Positions 21,919 through 33,100 of a stretch of DNA of 64,000 nt are shown in pieces. The notes under the pieces are model-generated. The model was given only the letters and a program-made list of their open reading frames with translations. It was not told the origin of the DNA and searched no databases. Position numbers and translations under genes: made by a program. The stretch is from Parapristionchus giblindavisi. Taxonomy: Eukaryota > Nematoda > Chromadorea > Rhabditida > Diplogasteridae. Within the stretch, counting starts at the first letter, position 1. Each line of letters starts with the position of its first letter. The stretch covers positions 186,001 through 250,000 of the forward strand of contig CALSFV010000335.1 of assembly GCA_943737045.1 (NCBI GenBank), given 5' to 3'.

Positions 21919-22391
21919 GGTGGGCATACACATTGTACCTTCAATTTTGAAACCACAAACTTGGAACCTTTTATATATAACTGAATCTGATAAATTTAGA
22001 AACCTTATTTATTTATTCTCACTAATAACAACAAGGAATTAAATCGATAAATCTCGCTGTTTGCGCGACTGTGAATGATCAATTTAGTTTCCCAAAACGT
22101 GGGTTTTACTCCCTCGGTTCAAATATGCTGGTTCCTAATTCTTGGTTCCAAAGTCATGGTTACAAATTGTTGGTTACAAGTGTTTGGTTACAATTTTTGG
22201 TTACAAATTCCTGGTTACAAATTTGCGTATTCAAAATTAGAGTTCCTTATAGTCAGTTCCAAAGCGTGCATTTACATAACTATGTTTGCAAATGTGCTGG
22301 TGACAATTCGACAGTTCCATTTTTTCGTTTTCAATTTGCCAGTTTCAAAGTGTTGAGTTCCAATTTTAAAGTTACAAAGTGTATGCCCACC
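21919..22391. mobile_element. Second copy of the GGTGGGCATACA element, internally deleted
   Basis: Same ends and right arm as the element at 9581-10319, including repeated GGTTACAAATT. Most of the left arm, about 270 bases, is missing after TATATATAACTG. No 8-bp duplication flanks it. Confidence 0.75.
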
Positions 22392-22424
22392 GGGTCACCT
22401 AATAATGGGCGGAGTCTAATAGAT

Positions 22425-22650
22425 TTGGTACTATAGCCCATCCTTCATGTGTACTCTTTTATGGAGTGGTTATCTCTCTCTGTTTCGTTCTACTGTCCTT
22501 TGTTTGACGCAATTTCTATGTTTAACTAAATTACGTGTAAAATATTTAAGTTAAATAGTTTCAGGCCACCTATAATGGCCGTGCAAAGGAGTACATTTTT
22601 ATTGCATGCTGAATGTTTTATGACACACTACTACAATAAAAATATTGATT
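22425..22650 (+). pseudogene. Decayed inverted partial copy of the 20051-21052 gene
   Basis: The plus strand carries diverged equivalents of that gene's exon (TTATGGAGTGGTT), a shortened piece around TTTGACGCAATTT, the intron segment GTAAAATATTTAAGTTAAAT and the next exon (TTTCAGGCCACCTATAATGGCC). A stop follows soon after. The middle of the gene is deleted. Confidence 0.6.
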
Positions 22651-22794
22651 AAAAGGTAATATTGATTATTTCTATTTTTTTAAAGTTTTTTCAATTACTC
22701 ATAAGCAGAGATGGTCCCTGGTTATCACATGGGATTTACCTTTAAAGCTCAAAGATTCTATCGATTTCTGTAGAGATATTGTGACATCCCCGTT

Positions 22795-22912
22795 TGTTCA
22801 AAAAGGGACACCCCAAGCTAATTTGACACTCTCCGCTCTGGCCACACTCACACATTTTTTTGCCTGCGATAGAGTATTGCCAATGCGGAGAGTAAAATTA
22901 ACTTGGGTACAT
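22795..22912. repeat. Hairpin MITE family copy
   Basis: Starts AAAAAGGGACACCCCAAGCT, arms TCTCCGCTCTGGCCACACTC and GAGTATTGCCAATGCGGAGA, ends TTAACTTGGGTACATTAA. The full element outline is visible. Confidence 0.75.
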
Positions 22913-23200
22913 TAATCAACAAGCGATTATCTTACTTACCAATACTTCTTATAGAATGAGCATTGCACCCAGGACACCATGTAGACAAAATTTTTGAAAA
23001 TACTCTCTCTCGATAGGCCCTTACCCATTCCATATGTCTCATTTTCGAGAAGATCAAAAGCAATAACTCATTTATCTGTTTGTGGTATGGGGACAGAGAC
23101 GAGGGAGACAAAAGGGAAAGTCGGGAGAGAGAGGGGGATGCCGAGAGGCAAAACGGAGGCAGAGGGACAGGGAGACCATAACAGCTGGTTGCATGTGGAC

Positions 23201-24258
23201 TAGGGTGGCAAGAATGGCGCAAGAGTATTCGTTCCCACTGGCAGTCTTTATTTATTTTATTTATTTATCGTACACCGCAAAGGTGTTTCAACAAGTACAG
23301 AATGTTCGAGTGCAAGAAAAAAAATATGTGAGAGAATAAAAATTATTAAAAGAGAGGTGGATGGGGATGGGGGGGGGGAGGTGAGAGATCAATTGATCAC
23401 GCCTTCTGCTACAGTCAGGAAGAGTGAAGAGGGGAGGAGCCTCTTGTGCGGTGGAGCAGCCGCAAATCCAATGTATATCGTATTGGATCTCTGAGTGAGC
23501 AGGGAGGGAGAGATCAAAGATCAAGTCGACCGGGAAGATGGGACGGGGATTACAAATTTGGGACAGCAACACCTAGTTTATTCGGAAGATCAGGGAAAAG
23601 TCTTGGCCGAGTTATCGGGGAGAGAGGCATTTACGATCTCTCTCTCATCGAATGAGCCGGGAGAGGGGGTCATTGTCTCGAATAGTCAAAATACAGTCGA
23701 GTCGAAATCGAATGGAAAGGTTTTTCTCAGCACTACATTGGCCAAATTCAAAACTTTTTAAACTTCTGACATGAGCTCATTAAGTGCTATAAAACGAAGC
23801 CAAATTTAACATTTTTTTTCAAAAAAATGTTTTGTTAATAATTTGTTGGTTTATGATACAATAATAATATTAATTTGATAACAATCATTATGGCAAAACT
23901 ATTATTAAAGTTCCAATTCGTCATCAGATTCACTCTTCAATCTCACTCATATCCCATCTAATGTATTGGGATACGGTACTCATCAAAGAAAAAGAGAAAT
24001 TTGAATTTGAATTATTTGATGCGAGTTGTGTATCATTTTAAAGATTTCGTTATGCTGATTTCAAAAATACATAATTTGTCTAGTTTTGTTCAAACACGGC
24101 CTTGAAAAACGCTCGACTCGACTTCGATTCGACCTAAAAACGATTATCCGAGGGAGAGAGATAGAGACTGCCAAGGGGAACGAATATCCTCTCCATTCGA
24201 CCTCGACTCGATAGAGACTACAAAACAGGCTCATTCGAGAGCAATTCTCGCCACCCTA
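23201..24258. mobile_element. hAT-like non-autonomous element with 8-bp target duplication
   Basis: Inverted ends TAGGGTGGCAAGAAT and ATTCTCGCCACCCTA are flanked by perfect 8-bp repeats ATGTGGAC (23193-23200 and 24259-24266). End sequence and 8-bp duplication fit hAT. No transposase frame. The interior contains a retroelement 3' end and GAATGAGCC / GGCTCATTCGAGA inverted blocks. Confidence 0.8.
23243..23400 (-). mobile_element. Retroelement 3' end nested in the hAT-like element
   Basis: On the minus strand the sequence ends AACACCTTTGCGGTGTACGATAAATAAATAAAATAAAT, resembling but not identical to the CR1-like 3' end (GGGTGTATCAAATAAAT). Probably a related subfamily, strongly 5'-truncated. Its upstream limit is uncertain. 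Confidence 0.5.
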
Positions 24259-24450
24259 ATGTGGACGATGGTGAGATCGTATTTTGGTAGATAGAGGTAG
24301 TATGATGATACAATGATGAGAAAAGGATAATACCAACATAAACTACACTTATTTACAAGTAGAGCTAATATCAACTGGCTACATGAATAAATCGTTAAAG
24401 TTTATTTAAGGATAAGTGATAGATCTGATATAAAAGAGACGTTATATATA

Positions 24451-25250
24451 CAGGGTGGGGATTAATTATTGACACACGGAATAAAAAAAACGGAATATCT
24501 TTTTTTCAAAAAAAAATCGAGTTCCGTTCAAATATTTACCAGATAATCTTCGATCATCTAGGAATACAATAAAACAATCATTGCCCGATTCTGCCTCCAT
24601 TGGGCTTGATGACGTCCTTGAGACGGGAGGGGTACGCCTTTCTAGGAGGCAGCCGATAAACTCCTCGGATGAATTCGGAAAACTGCTCCTTTCACCTCGC
24701 CTTAACGATATTTGCCTTATAAACTGGCGTTCCATCCTGCTCGGAGATCCACGGGCAGTTTCCGAAGTGGGAATGGCTTCAGGGGAGCTATGCGTCCTTG
24801 ACTATCTTCCCCACTATCTCCATGACTATCACTTCTTGTTGATCTTGGCGCCCGCATAAACAAAAACTTTACGGCAGCTAAAATCCGTGCTCAAACGATT
24901 AGTTTTTGGTTATTTGGAGATGGTAGGGACAATCCTACCATTGCAGTTAGCAACCTGGGGGTCCACATTAAGCACTCGGTGACTCTGGGGGTTATAGGCG
25001 GCTTGCAGGATGAACAGCTCCTCGTCGGAGAACACGATCATGGGGTCCTACCTGCGTACTGTGAGAGAGGCGTACCCCTCCCGTCTCAAGGACGTCATCA
25101 AGCCCAATGGAGGCAGAATCGGGCAATGATTATTTTATTATATTCCCAGATGATTGAAGATTATTTGGCATACATTTGAACGGAACTCTATTTTTTTGAA
25201 CAAAAAAGATATTCAGTTTTTTATGGTGTGTCAATAATTAATCCCCACCC

Positions 25251-25252
<2 letters not shown>
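24451..25252. mobile_element. Tc1/mariner relic with scrambled transposase pieces
   Basis: Inverted ends CAGGGTGGGGATTAATTATTGACACAC / complement. The minus strand holds a piece like the central Tc1-type catalytic region (FSDEELFILQAAYNPQSHRV). A C-terminal piece (VREAYPSRLKDVIKPNGGRI) is on the plus strand near 25045-25120, and its inverse lies again near 24575-24635. Internal inversion and duplication make it inactive. Confidence 0.75.

Positions 25253-25308
<56 letters not shown>
25253..25308. repeat. (TA)n microsatellite
   Basis: About 28 TA repeats directly after the right end of the Tc1/mariner relic, possibly grown from its TA target. Confidence 0.9.
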
Positions 25309-25309
<1 letters not shown>

Positions 25310-25330
25310 TTTATTTTTTAAGGAGCGAAC

Positions 25331-25720
25331 ATGCCTGTTGATTCTACACCCAAACCCGCTACCGCAACCGTAGCCCATTACATGGTTTGTTTTCTCCATT
25401 TCAATATATAACCATATGACTTTAAAATAATAATAATAATAATAATGATGATGAGTTGTAATTATAGGGCACCGGTACGTCCCGCCAGACCAAAGCCGGG
25501 AGTCTCCATCAACTCACCTATCACGCTCAATTTCAACGAAGAAGTAATCGTTATCACTATTACTTATTGATTTTCTATTTATATATAGTAATAGCTAAAT
25601 AATATGATTCTAATTCTTAACATTTGTAGAAATGAAGAGAATATCATACCAACCGTACTCTACTTTCAAACTTTCTACAACTATATCCTGTATTGTATGT
25701 TTATTGTATTGTAATGATGA
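25331..25720 (+). CDS. Possible tiny three-exon gene, weak
   Basis: ATG at 25331 opens MPVDSTPKPATATVAHYM up to a GT donor. A second segment after TTATAG at about 25469 and a third after TTGTAG at about 25631 could be further exons, but the reading that looks most protein-like in exon 2 (RPKPGVSINSPITLNFNEE) is not in phase with exon 1. No family recognised. Could be a decayed gene or chance. Confidence 0.2.
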
Positions 25721-25808
25721 TAATAATAAAAATGATTCTTTTTCAAATCGTGGCTTTATTCAATAATAATCACATAGTTAATTAGGGAATGTATATTTAT
25801 ATATATAC

Positions 25809-26518
25809 AGTAGCCGCGGATGCTTGCAGCCGTGTTGGACTTGAGGTGAATGCCTCTAAAACAGTACTGCTCACCTCGTGCACTACAACCCGAGCTCCAA
25901 TTGAAATCGAAGACCTGACATTCAATTTCGTTCAATCTACGACATATCTCGGAGGAAGGATCTCCATTCCCCTTGATCATTCTGACGAAACAGAGCATCG
26001 GATCAAGCTTGGATGGTATGCGTGGACCAAGTTATCACATCTGCTTTCGTCACGTTTTCCACCGATGAAAACAAAGAGAAGGTTATTTGAGAGCTGCATC
26101 ACCTCCACCGTACTTTACGGATGTGAGGTGTGGGCGTTGCGGTCGAGTGATAAGGAAAGATTGAGTGCCACCCAGAGGAAGATGGAGCGGAAGATGATAG
26201 GAGTTACGTTGCGAGATCGCTGGAGAAATGAACGTGTAAGGGAGACCACCAAGATACGAGATTGGATACAGGAAAGCTTAAAACGAAAAGCTCAATGGGC
26301 CCTCAAGATCCGGAATATGAAGTTGGAACAGTGGAGTCGTGCTACTACGGTGTGGACGCCGTACAACAGGAACCGCCCTTGTGGAAAACCTCGCGTGCGC
26401 TGGAGAGACGATTTGACTCGAGCTATTGGCAGACACTGGTGCAATGCATCCTATGATGAATATAGACCCATCCTCATCTGAGCATATATTGCCTGATTTG
26501 ATAAATTGATTGATTGAT
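25809..26518 (+). pseudogene. RTE-clade non-LTR retroelement, 3' fragment
   Basis: Encodes about 220 residues of the C-terminal reverse transcriptase and thumb region of an RTE-type element: LGGRISIPLDHSDETEHRIK, VLYGCEVWALRSSDKERLSA, RPCGKPRVRWRDDLTRAIGR. The 5' part, with endonuclease and catalytic RT motifs, is absent. The 3' tail is TTGATTGATTGAT, as in RTE short-repeat tails. The fragment frame is open, suggesting a recent insertion, but it cannot be active. Confidence 0.8.
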
Positions 26519-26519
26519 A

Positions 26520-26612
26520 CAGTAGCAGCCAAAAGTATTCGCCTAATACTTTAAAAAATCATAACTTTTGACTCAGATGAGCAATCGGGCTCATGTTTTG
26601 GCAGGATACACT
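26520..26612. mobile_element. Solitary Tc1/mariner-type end
   Basis: TA followed by CAGTAGCAGCCAAAAGTATT and, further in, ATAACTTTTGACTCAGATGAG. The layout matches the foldback element at 30677 (TA-CAGTATAGGTCAAAAGTC..ATAACTTTTGATC). Only one end is present, inserted at the tail of the RTE fragment. Confidence 0.55.
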
Positions 26613-26700
26613 GAGAATGAATTGACTTAGTAACTCATTCACTAGCTCAAGTGACTAAGCGTCTATTCACTTATTCCCCCTAGTGAATGCAATTCACTTA

Positions 26701-27618
26701 CAGGGTGCGGCTGAATTATGGAAACACGATCTTTGATCTCCCCTGATCACATGTATTGAGCAAATCGGTTCAGCATATAATATTTTATCAAGAGCTATGA
26801 TATGAACAACAATCTGCGTTAACTTCTTAATTCTGCCTCTTTTCGCGTCGGTAATGGTGAAAGCGACGGTGGCGGAAGGGTATTTTTGGTCGATTATTTC
26901 CGATTTCCGGAGAAGGGCCTTCTTGAGCGACTCAAGATTCGAGTTGGGACGAGCACAGGTATTGCTTTCAAGAACTGATCACACAAAAAAGGCCGAGGGG
27001 GTTGAGATCCGGATTGTAGGACGCCATTCCGAGGAGCGGGTGAAGGAGTGAAAACGGGGTCTTGAGCGAGGCATTCGCAATCTTTGCCTTGGGAGTCAGC
27101 GCCGAATCTTTCTTTACGCTCCAATGCATGTTCCCAAAGTGACGCTTGGCCCGAGGGCCCACTCCATTTGGATATCTTACAGGTTGTTATCCTAGTTCAC
27201 CTTGTCTCTGGGATCGACGAAAACCCGGAAATTCCGTCCCAAGGGACAGATGTCAGCCCAAACCATGACTTTACGAGGAAGAGAGCCTCCATTCAACTCT
27301 CATCTGCTTCATAAGAGTCCTCTACCAATATCCTATTGTTTTGGGGGTTGTAGGATTGTTCCACTGTGAACAGCGTCTTATCAGAGAAAGCGCCACCAAG
27401 TGTTCCGCCGACGCAGTGCGAGGCAGAAGGACAGGCATCTATTCTAGGGCGTGCCATTTCACAGAATGGAAAGCAATCAACACCAACCTTAAATACTAGA
27501 TGCTGATAATGGTGAATTTCGATGAAATTATTTCGAGAGCGCCGGGGAAACGCACAAAACGATGAAAAACCACTGCTAAATGCAGGAGGTCGTGTTTCCA
27601 TAATTCTGCCGCACCCTG
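26701..27618 (-). pseudogene. Tc1/mariner element with decayed transposase
   Basis: 918-bp element with inverted ends CAGGGTGCGGCTGAATTATGG / complement and TA on both flanks. The minus strand encodes, in several frames, the order expected of a Tc1-like transposase: SDKTLFTVEQSYNPQNNRIL, then P-L-G-R-N-F-R-V-F-V-D, then SYNPDLNPLG (equivalent to the S-P-D-L-N-P motif), then a C-terminal block. Frameshifts and stops make it a pseudogene. Confidence 0.8.
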
Positions 27619-27922
27619 TATATGTAAGTCAATTCAAATGACTAAACGATTACTTCACGTGGGAGAGGGGAGTAGAGTAAGTCAATTGGATTGACTTACC
27701 ATGCTAGCGAATCCAAATGACATACTCTACAGCGTCTACTCACATGGTACCCCTAAGCTAGTGAGTGAGTGACTTATATATTTATATTTTATCTACGCCC
27801 GAGAGCGCAACGAGAAACAATTAGAAAATACGAGTGAAACATAATGATACATGATGATACTCTCATAAATGCTATGGTGAATAAAAGGGGGTGGGGGTGC
27901 ATAAGGTAAGAAATATATAGAG
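27619..27922. other. No gene seen
   Basis: Contains repeated words such as AGTCAATTGGATTGACTTA and GAGTGAGTGACTT that resemble sequence to the left of the neighbouring transposon (26620-26700). Probably remnants of another element split by that insertion; its ends are not defined. Confidence 0.4.
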
Positions 27923-30186
27923 ATCAATCAATCAGGCAAACTGGGCTCATCTTGTCATCGTCTGGTCTTTCTCTCATGGTGGGAGTGAGAGTAGGAGGAA
28001 TTATCCGAGGAAGAGGACTCGGTGACCAGGTTGACTCTGCTCCGAGAACCAGATGCTAGATTGCTAATGGGTATGGGTGGTGCTAAATTAAAGAGATATT
28101 CTAGAGGGAGAAGGGGATGAATGCTATGACAAGGGGATAAATATAGATGTGCAACTATTAATGAAGATATTGATACAATTATCGATAAACGGTAAACTTG
28201 GACAAATCTAATTGTGATAATCTATTTTTGTATATATTTAAACTAGGTGAGCAATGTACATGAGATGGCAATTCACTTAATAATCTAGCTACTCTTCCAG
28301 AAAAACAATTGAATCGTGGAGTTGATCTAGTGAACTCAACATGTATTCCGAAAGTATGTGATCTATCTCTGAGGGGTCTAAATGTAAAGAATCTATTTCT
28401 ATCTAGAACTGTATCGCCATTCATAATCCTACGGGCGAAAACTAAGTCAGTGATGACTCTCCTCTCATAAAGCGCTTGAAGACCAAGAATAGACAGACGA
28501 TTTGAGTAGGAAGGAAGACCAAGAGGATAAGAAGGAGATGGATAGCAACGATAGAATAGAATTCGAGTGAATTGTTCTTGGACCTTCTCTATTTTCTGAC
28601 TATCTTTCTTAGTATAGGGGTTCCAGAAAGGAGAAGCGAAATCAAGATGAGGAAGAACATAAGTACGGTAACATTTGACTAGAATATCAGGATTATTGAC
28701 AGAAACGGCACGGAGCATTGTGAATAAGGCAGTTTTGGCTTTACAAGTACGGTCATCAATTGAGGCATTTCTGAGGAGAGAGGGGACAATTTGGACGCCT
28801 AGATCACGTTGAGGGGATTGACTATTGAGAATGATATTATTGATTGAATAGGTAGGAGGAGATGAACCAATATGAAGATGAGTGCATTTTGATTCAGAGA
28901 GAGAGAGCTGGTTAACAATGGTCCAAGAATGAATACAATTCAAAGCATTTTGTAATTGAGAAACCTTAGATTGGGAAGTATCAGGCGAATAAGAAATGTA
29001 CAATTTGATATCATCTGCATATGATTTGATGTGTACATCGGGAAATTGAGAGATAATATGGGTGATATCAGAAATATATAAATTGAATAGAATGGGCCCT
29101 AGTACAGATCCTTGTGGAACACCAGAAAGAACAGGGAAAGAGTCGGAAAGACAACCATCAAGTCGGACAGAAAAGTGTCTATCAGAAAGGAATGATGTAA
29201 TCCATTGTAAGAGATTACCATGAATACCATAATGTGTGCATTTGGAAATCAATTTAGAGAAAGGAACAGTATCAAAGGCACGTGAAAAATCTAGAAAGAT
29301 GACATCTGTGTGTTGTTTTCGGGAATGAGCAAGAGACCAATCATTCTCACAATCAATAATGTTTGTGAGAACAGAAGCACCGGGACGATAACCATGCTGA
29401 TAGGGTGGAATAATGTCAAAACGGAACAGGTAAGGGGCAAGTTTTTCCTTGACAAGTCTTTCCATTGTTTTAGAGGCAGGTGAGAGAATGGAGATGGGAC
29501 GATAGGAGTCTGGGAGTTTGTTATCCTTACCGGGTTTGGGTATTGGAGTAATTAAAGAATGTTTCCAAAGAGAGGGAACAGTGCTGGATAACATACTTAT
29601 GTTGAAAATATCACATAATGGGAGTGAAAGAGCAAATGCACATTTTCTAAATATAATCTGAGGAATGTTATCATAACCAGTGGAACATGAAGGAGAGAGC
29701 TTTTTAAGGGCTTTGTGGACTTCGTGTGGCAAGAATGAAACATTTGATAGGAAAGGAGGAAAAGGATGAGTGGGAATGGAAATAGGAACACCATTATCAA
29801 GAGTGAAATGGGATGAGAAACGTGAAGCTAATAAGTTGGAAATAGCCTTAAGATCATACAGAATGGAGCCATTGGAAGAAAGTAACTGTTTAGGTGCAGC
29901 TGATTTGGGCTTTGTGAGGGATCTAATGTGCCTGTAGAGATCATTTGATTGTTTCAGCTTTTTATGTTCACAAAATTGGTTCCATTTTTTAATCTGATTC
30001 AAAAGATCTTTACTTGACTTTTCATATTGAATACGGACAGAGGGAATATGAATTTTAGAGAAGAGAAAGCAGTGGTGGGTCGTGGCTGGTGAAAAGGGAC
30101 AAACATGTCAATACCTTCTAGAACAATAGATACAAAAGCATTATACATGGAATCAGGGTCAGGTGCAACACAAAATATACTATACC
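27923..30186 (-). mobile_element. CR1-like non-LTR retrotransposon A, 5'-truncated
   Basis: The minus strand carries a reverse transcriptase open for 607 codons (30002 to 28179), with upstream coding similarity to about 30180. RT motifs: FLDFSRAFDTVPFSKL (motif A), SGVPQGSVLGPILFNLYISD (B) and YADDIKLYI (catalytic YADD). A C-terminal thumb region follows. The apurinic-type endonuclease and ORF1 are missing, as in target-primed 5' truncation. The 3' UTR ends near 27923 with TTGATTGATTGATC. The open frame indicates recent insertion. Its 5' edge abuts the 3' tail of element B. Confidence 0.85.
28179..30002 (-). CDS. Reverse transcriptase of CR1-like element A (truncated ORF2)
   Basis: 607 codons from the first in-frame Met, which is internal and not the authentic start. 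The frame holds the connector after the endonuclease, then fingers, palm (FLDFSRAFD, YADD) and thumb, ending at 28179. Known CR1 ORF2 proteins are around 900-1000 residues; here the N-terminal third is gone. The family role is target-primed reverse transcription of its own RNA. No in-frame stop. Confidence 0.85.
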   Translation of the reverse strand: MNQIKKWNQFCEHKKLKQSNDLYRHIRSLTKPKSAAPKQLLSSNGSILYDLKAISNLLASRFSSHFTLDNGVPISIPTHPFPPFLSNVSFLPHEVHKALKKLSPSCSTGYDNIPQIIFRKCAFALSLPLCDIFNISMLSSTVPSLWKHSLITPIPKPGKDNKLPDSYRPISILSPASKTMERLVKEKLAPYLFRFDIIPPYQHGYRPGASVLTNIIDCENDWSLAHSRKQHTDVIFLDFSRAFDTVPFSKLISKCTHYGIHGNLLQWITSFLSDRHFSVRLDGCLSDSFPVLSGVPQGSVLGPILFNLYISDITHIISQFPDVHIKSYADDIKLYISYSPDTSQSKVSQLQNALNCIHSWTIVNQLSLSESKCTHLHIGSSPPTYSINNIILNSQSPQRDLGVQIVPSLLRNASIDDRTCKAKTALFTMLRAVSVNNPDILVKCYRTYVLPHLDFASPFWNPYTKKDSQKIEKVQEQFTRILFYRCYPSPSYPLGLPSYSNRLSILGLQALYERRVITDLVFARRIMNGDTVLDRNRFFTFRPLRDRSHTFGIHVEFTRSTPRFNCFSGRVARLLSELPSHVHCSPSLNIYKNRLSQLDLSKFTVYR

Positions 30187-33100
30187 AATCAATTTATTTA
30201 TTTATTTATTTATTTATTTGATACACCCGTGACAGGTGCGACAGCAAATACAGAAACGATGAGAAAAATAATTATAATAATGTAAAGACTTGGGGAAGGT
30301 GACAGGGGTAATTTGACGATAGCTATCATATCTCCGGAGTTCCAGTAGGAGTGAGGTGGACGAGGCCTCAGAACGGGAAGGGGACCGTTCAGATCCATGT
30401 GACTGTTTGGATCATAATGGAAACACCGGGATAGATAACTATAGATTGAGTACTTGTACTTGTAGGGTAAGGGGGAGATCGGGATGGCGAAATAAGTGGA
30501 ATTTAATAGATTGAATTGACAAAATTGGATTACAAATTCGATGTAAATTACACAAAAAACGAGTTGTACGATGTGCAAATGAACTACGAAGATTCTCTCG
30601 TTTAGCAATGGGAATGTGAATAGAGAATGCGTTGTGACGAGAATTACAATTTCGTAAACAATAATAATCGGACATACAGTATAGGTCAAAAGTCATGGGA
30701 CACTTTTTCATTTTTTTATAACTTTTGATCCAGGAAAGCAATCAAGCTCAACTTTTGAGACAATGTACAGAATTTATCAAGGAATAATACCATGATGTGT
30801 TGGTGTAATTAAATTAGTTCACTGATGCGTAGTGATGACGCAACCGAAGTACACTTCTTTTGAAAATTCCCATTTCTTTAGTGAAAAACCCTGCTTTTCA
30901 GGAACACTGTGAGAGTGGAGACCCCCACTAGGGCTGTACAGTCAAACAATCCGGAATGGCTCCGACTCCGATTTCAAGCTGTAGCAGGGTCGCAACTTTG
31001 ACCCCCAAAATTTATAACTCAGCTTCTAGATGTGCTAACAACCCGTTCTAAGTGCTGAAATGATGCTAGTGGCGAGTAATGTTTATCCCCAGATTACGGT
31101 AGTCATGGCTCGCCATTTGCCCTCAGGGCATAAAATAAATTTTTTTCGGGAGGACCGATTTTGAGACCCTACCGTTCAGAGGGCGGGTCTTCTAAAATTA
31201 TGGTTCCTGTGCAAGCAGCTTTGTAATGTATCATATATGTATTTGCCTTATTTTGGTTAAGTTCAGATTCCTTTCAGACCCGCAGCAAACGCTCTCTACT
31301 CGGTTGTAGCGACTAAAGATCAAAATACAAAGATCAAAGATCAAAGTTCAGAACTAGCGCAAAAACTTTTGTGAACATCTCTAACATGCATTGGTACTTT
31401 GAAACTAAGAGATTTCATCAATAGAGGGTCAGGGGCGAGGGCAGTAACAGAGAAAGCGCAAGAGCGCGCACCGAGTAGACCTCAGCATAAAGTTTGCTGC
31501 GGGTTTGAAAGGAATCGGAACTTAACCAAAATAAGGGAAATACATATATGATACATTACAAAGCTGCTTGCACAGGAACCATAATTTTAGAAGACCCGCC
31601 CTCTGAACGGTAGGGTCTCAAAATCGGTCCTCACCAAAAAAATTTATTTTATGCCCTGAGGGCAAATGGCGAGCCATGACTACCGTAATCTGGGGATAAA
31701 CATTACTCGCCACTAGCATCATTTCAGCACTTAGAACGAGTCGTTAGCACATCTAGAAGCTGAGTTGTAAATTTTCGGGGTCCAAGTTGCGACTCTGCTG
31801 CAGCCTGAAATCGGAGTCGGAGCCATTCCGGATTGAGTGACTGTGCAGCCCTAGTGTGTGTCTCTACTCTCACAATGCTTCAGAAGAACAGGACTTTTCA
31901 CTAAAGAAATAAAAATTTTCAAAAAAGTGTACCACGATTGCGTCATCACTACGCAGCAGTGAACTGATTTAATTACACCACCACATCATGGTTGTATTCC
32001 TTGATAAATTCTGTACATTTCCTCAAAAGATCAGCTTGATTGCTTTCCTGGTTCAAAAGTTATAAAAAAATGAAAAAGTGTCCCATGACTTTTGACCTAT
32101 ACTGTAGGTACATCGACAAGTGAGCGAATTATCTTTACAGCAAAAATGATGTCAGCGACTAAACGTCGTGAATAAAGAGAATGTAAATGATAATTATCAA
32201 TTCTAAGATTGTAAATGGGGGGTGAGGTAGTGGCAAGGGTGGTACGATAATGTAATAATCTAGTGAAAAGGTGCTGGGGTTTCTCTAATTGTCTAATAAG
32301 ACCCTTCGCAGAGGGAGACCATACTGGTGAAGCATACTCAAGAACGGGTAAAATGAATGATCGGTAGGCTCTAACGTAGGGATCAACAGATGTACAAGAA
32401 ACAGAACGGAATAAAAGGTAGATAAGCTTATTAGCTTTCTGACAGATAATATCTATATGAGAACGAAAGGATAAAGAATGATCAATGTATACACCAAGAT
32501 CACGAATAGGTTCTGGAAGAGAATTGAGGTTGGAATCGGGGATAGGAAGAAGAAAAGAGTTGAGATGGTACTGGTGGATTGGGTTGGATTTGCCTATGTA
32601 AAGAACGGTGCATTTGTTTTGTGCAACCGATAACTGCCATTTTTGACAGTATTCTAATATACCCAGTAACCCATTCTGAAGTTGAGAGGTGAGTGTGGGG
32701 GATTGGGCGGAATTATGGATGATGAAGAGTTTGATATCATCAGCAAAGAGGCGGAAGTGAACCAGTGGGTATGGTGATAGGGATAGAGGGAGATCAAAAA
32801 GGTAAATCAAAAAGAGGAGAGGACCCAATACCGTACCCTGAGGTACGCCACTCAGAACATGTTTCTCTGAGGACAGAGAAGAACCAACTCTAACCTGTAA
32901 ACGACGATTAGAAAGATAATCAGTGAGCCAATCAAATATACAACCACGGATACCTAGACAATGTAATTTGTGAAGCAATTTAGAATGAGATACAGTATCA
33001 AATGCCTTAGCGAGATCAACATACACAACATCAACGGAATCATCGCGGTCCATCGCCGCACGCCATTTCTGGGTGCAATCGAGAAGCTGGGATACTGTGG

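Noticed and set aside
22932..23760. Several ORFs of 69-96 codons on both strands
   Set aside because: Low-complexity, Arg/Ser-rich readings of GGGAGA/TCTCCC sequence and of the hAT-like element; no splice-site context or homology.
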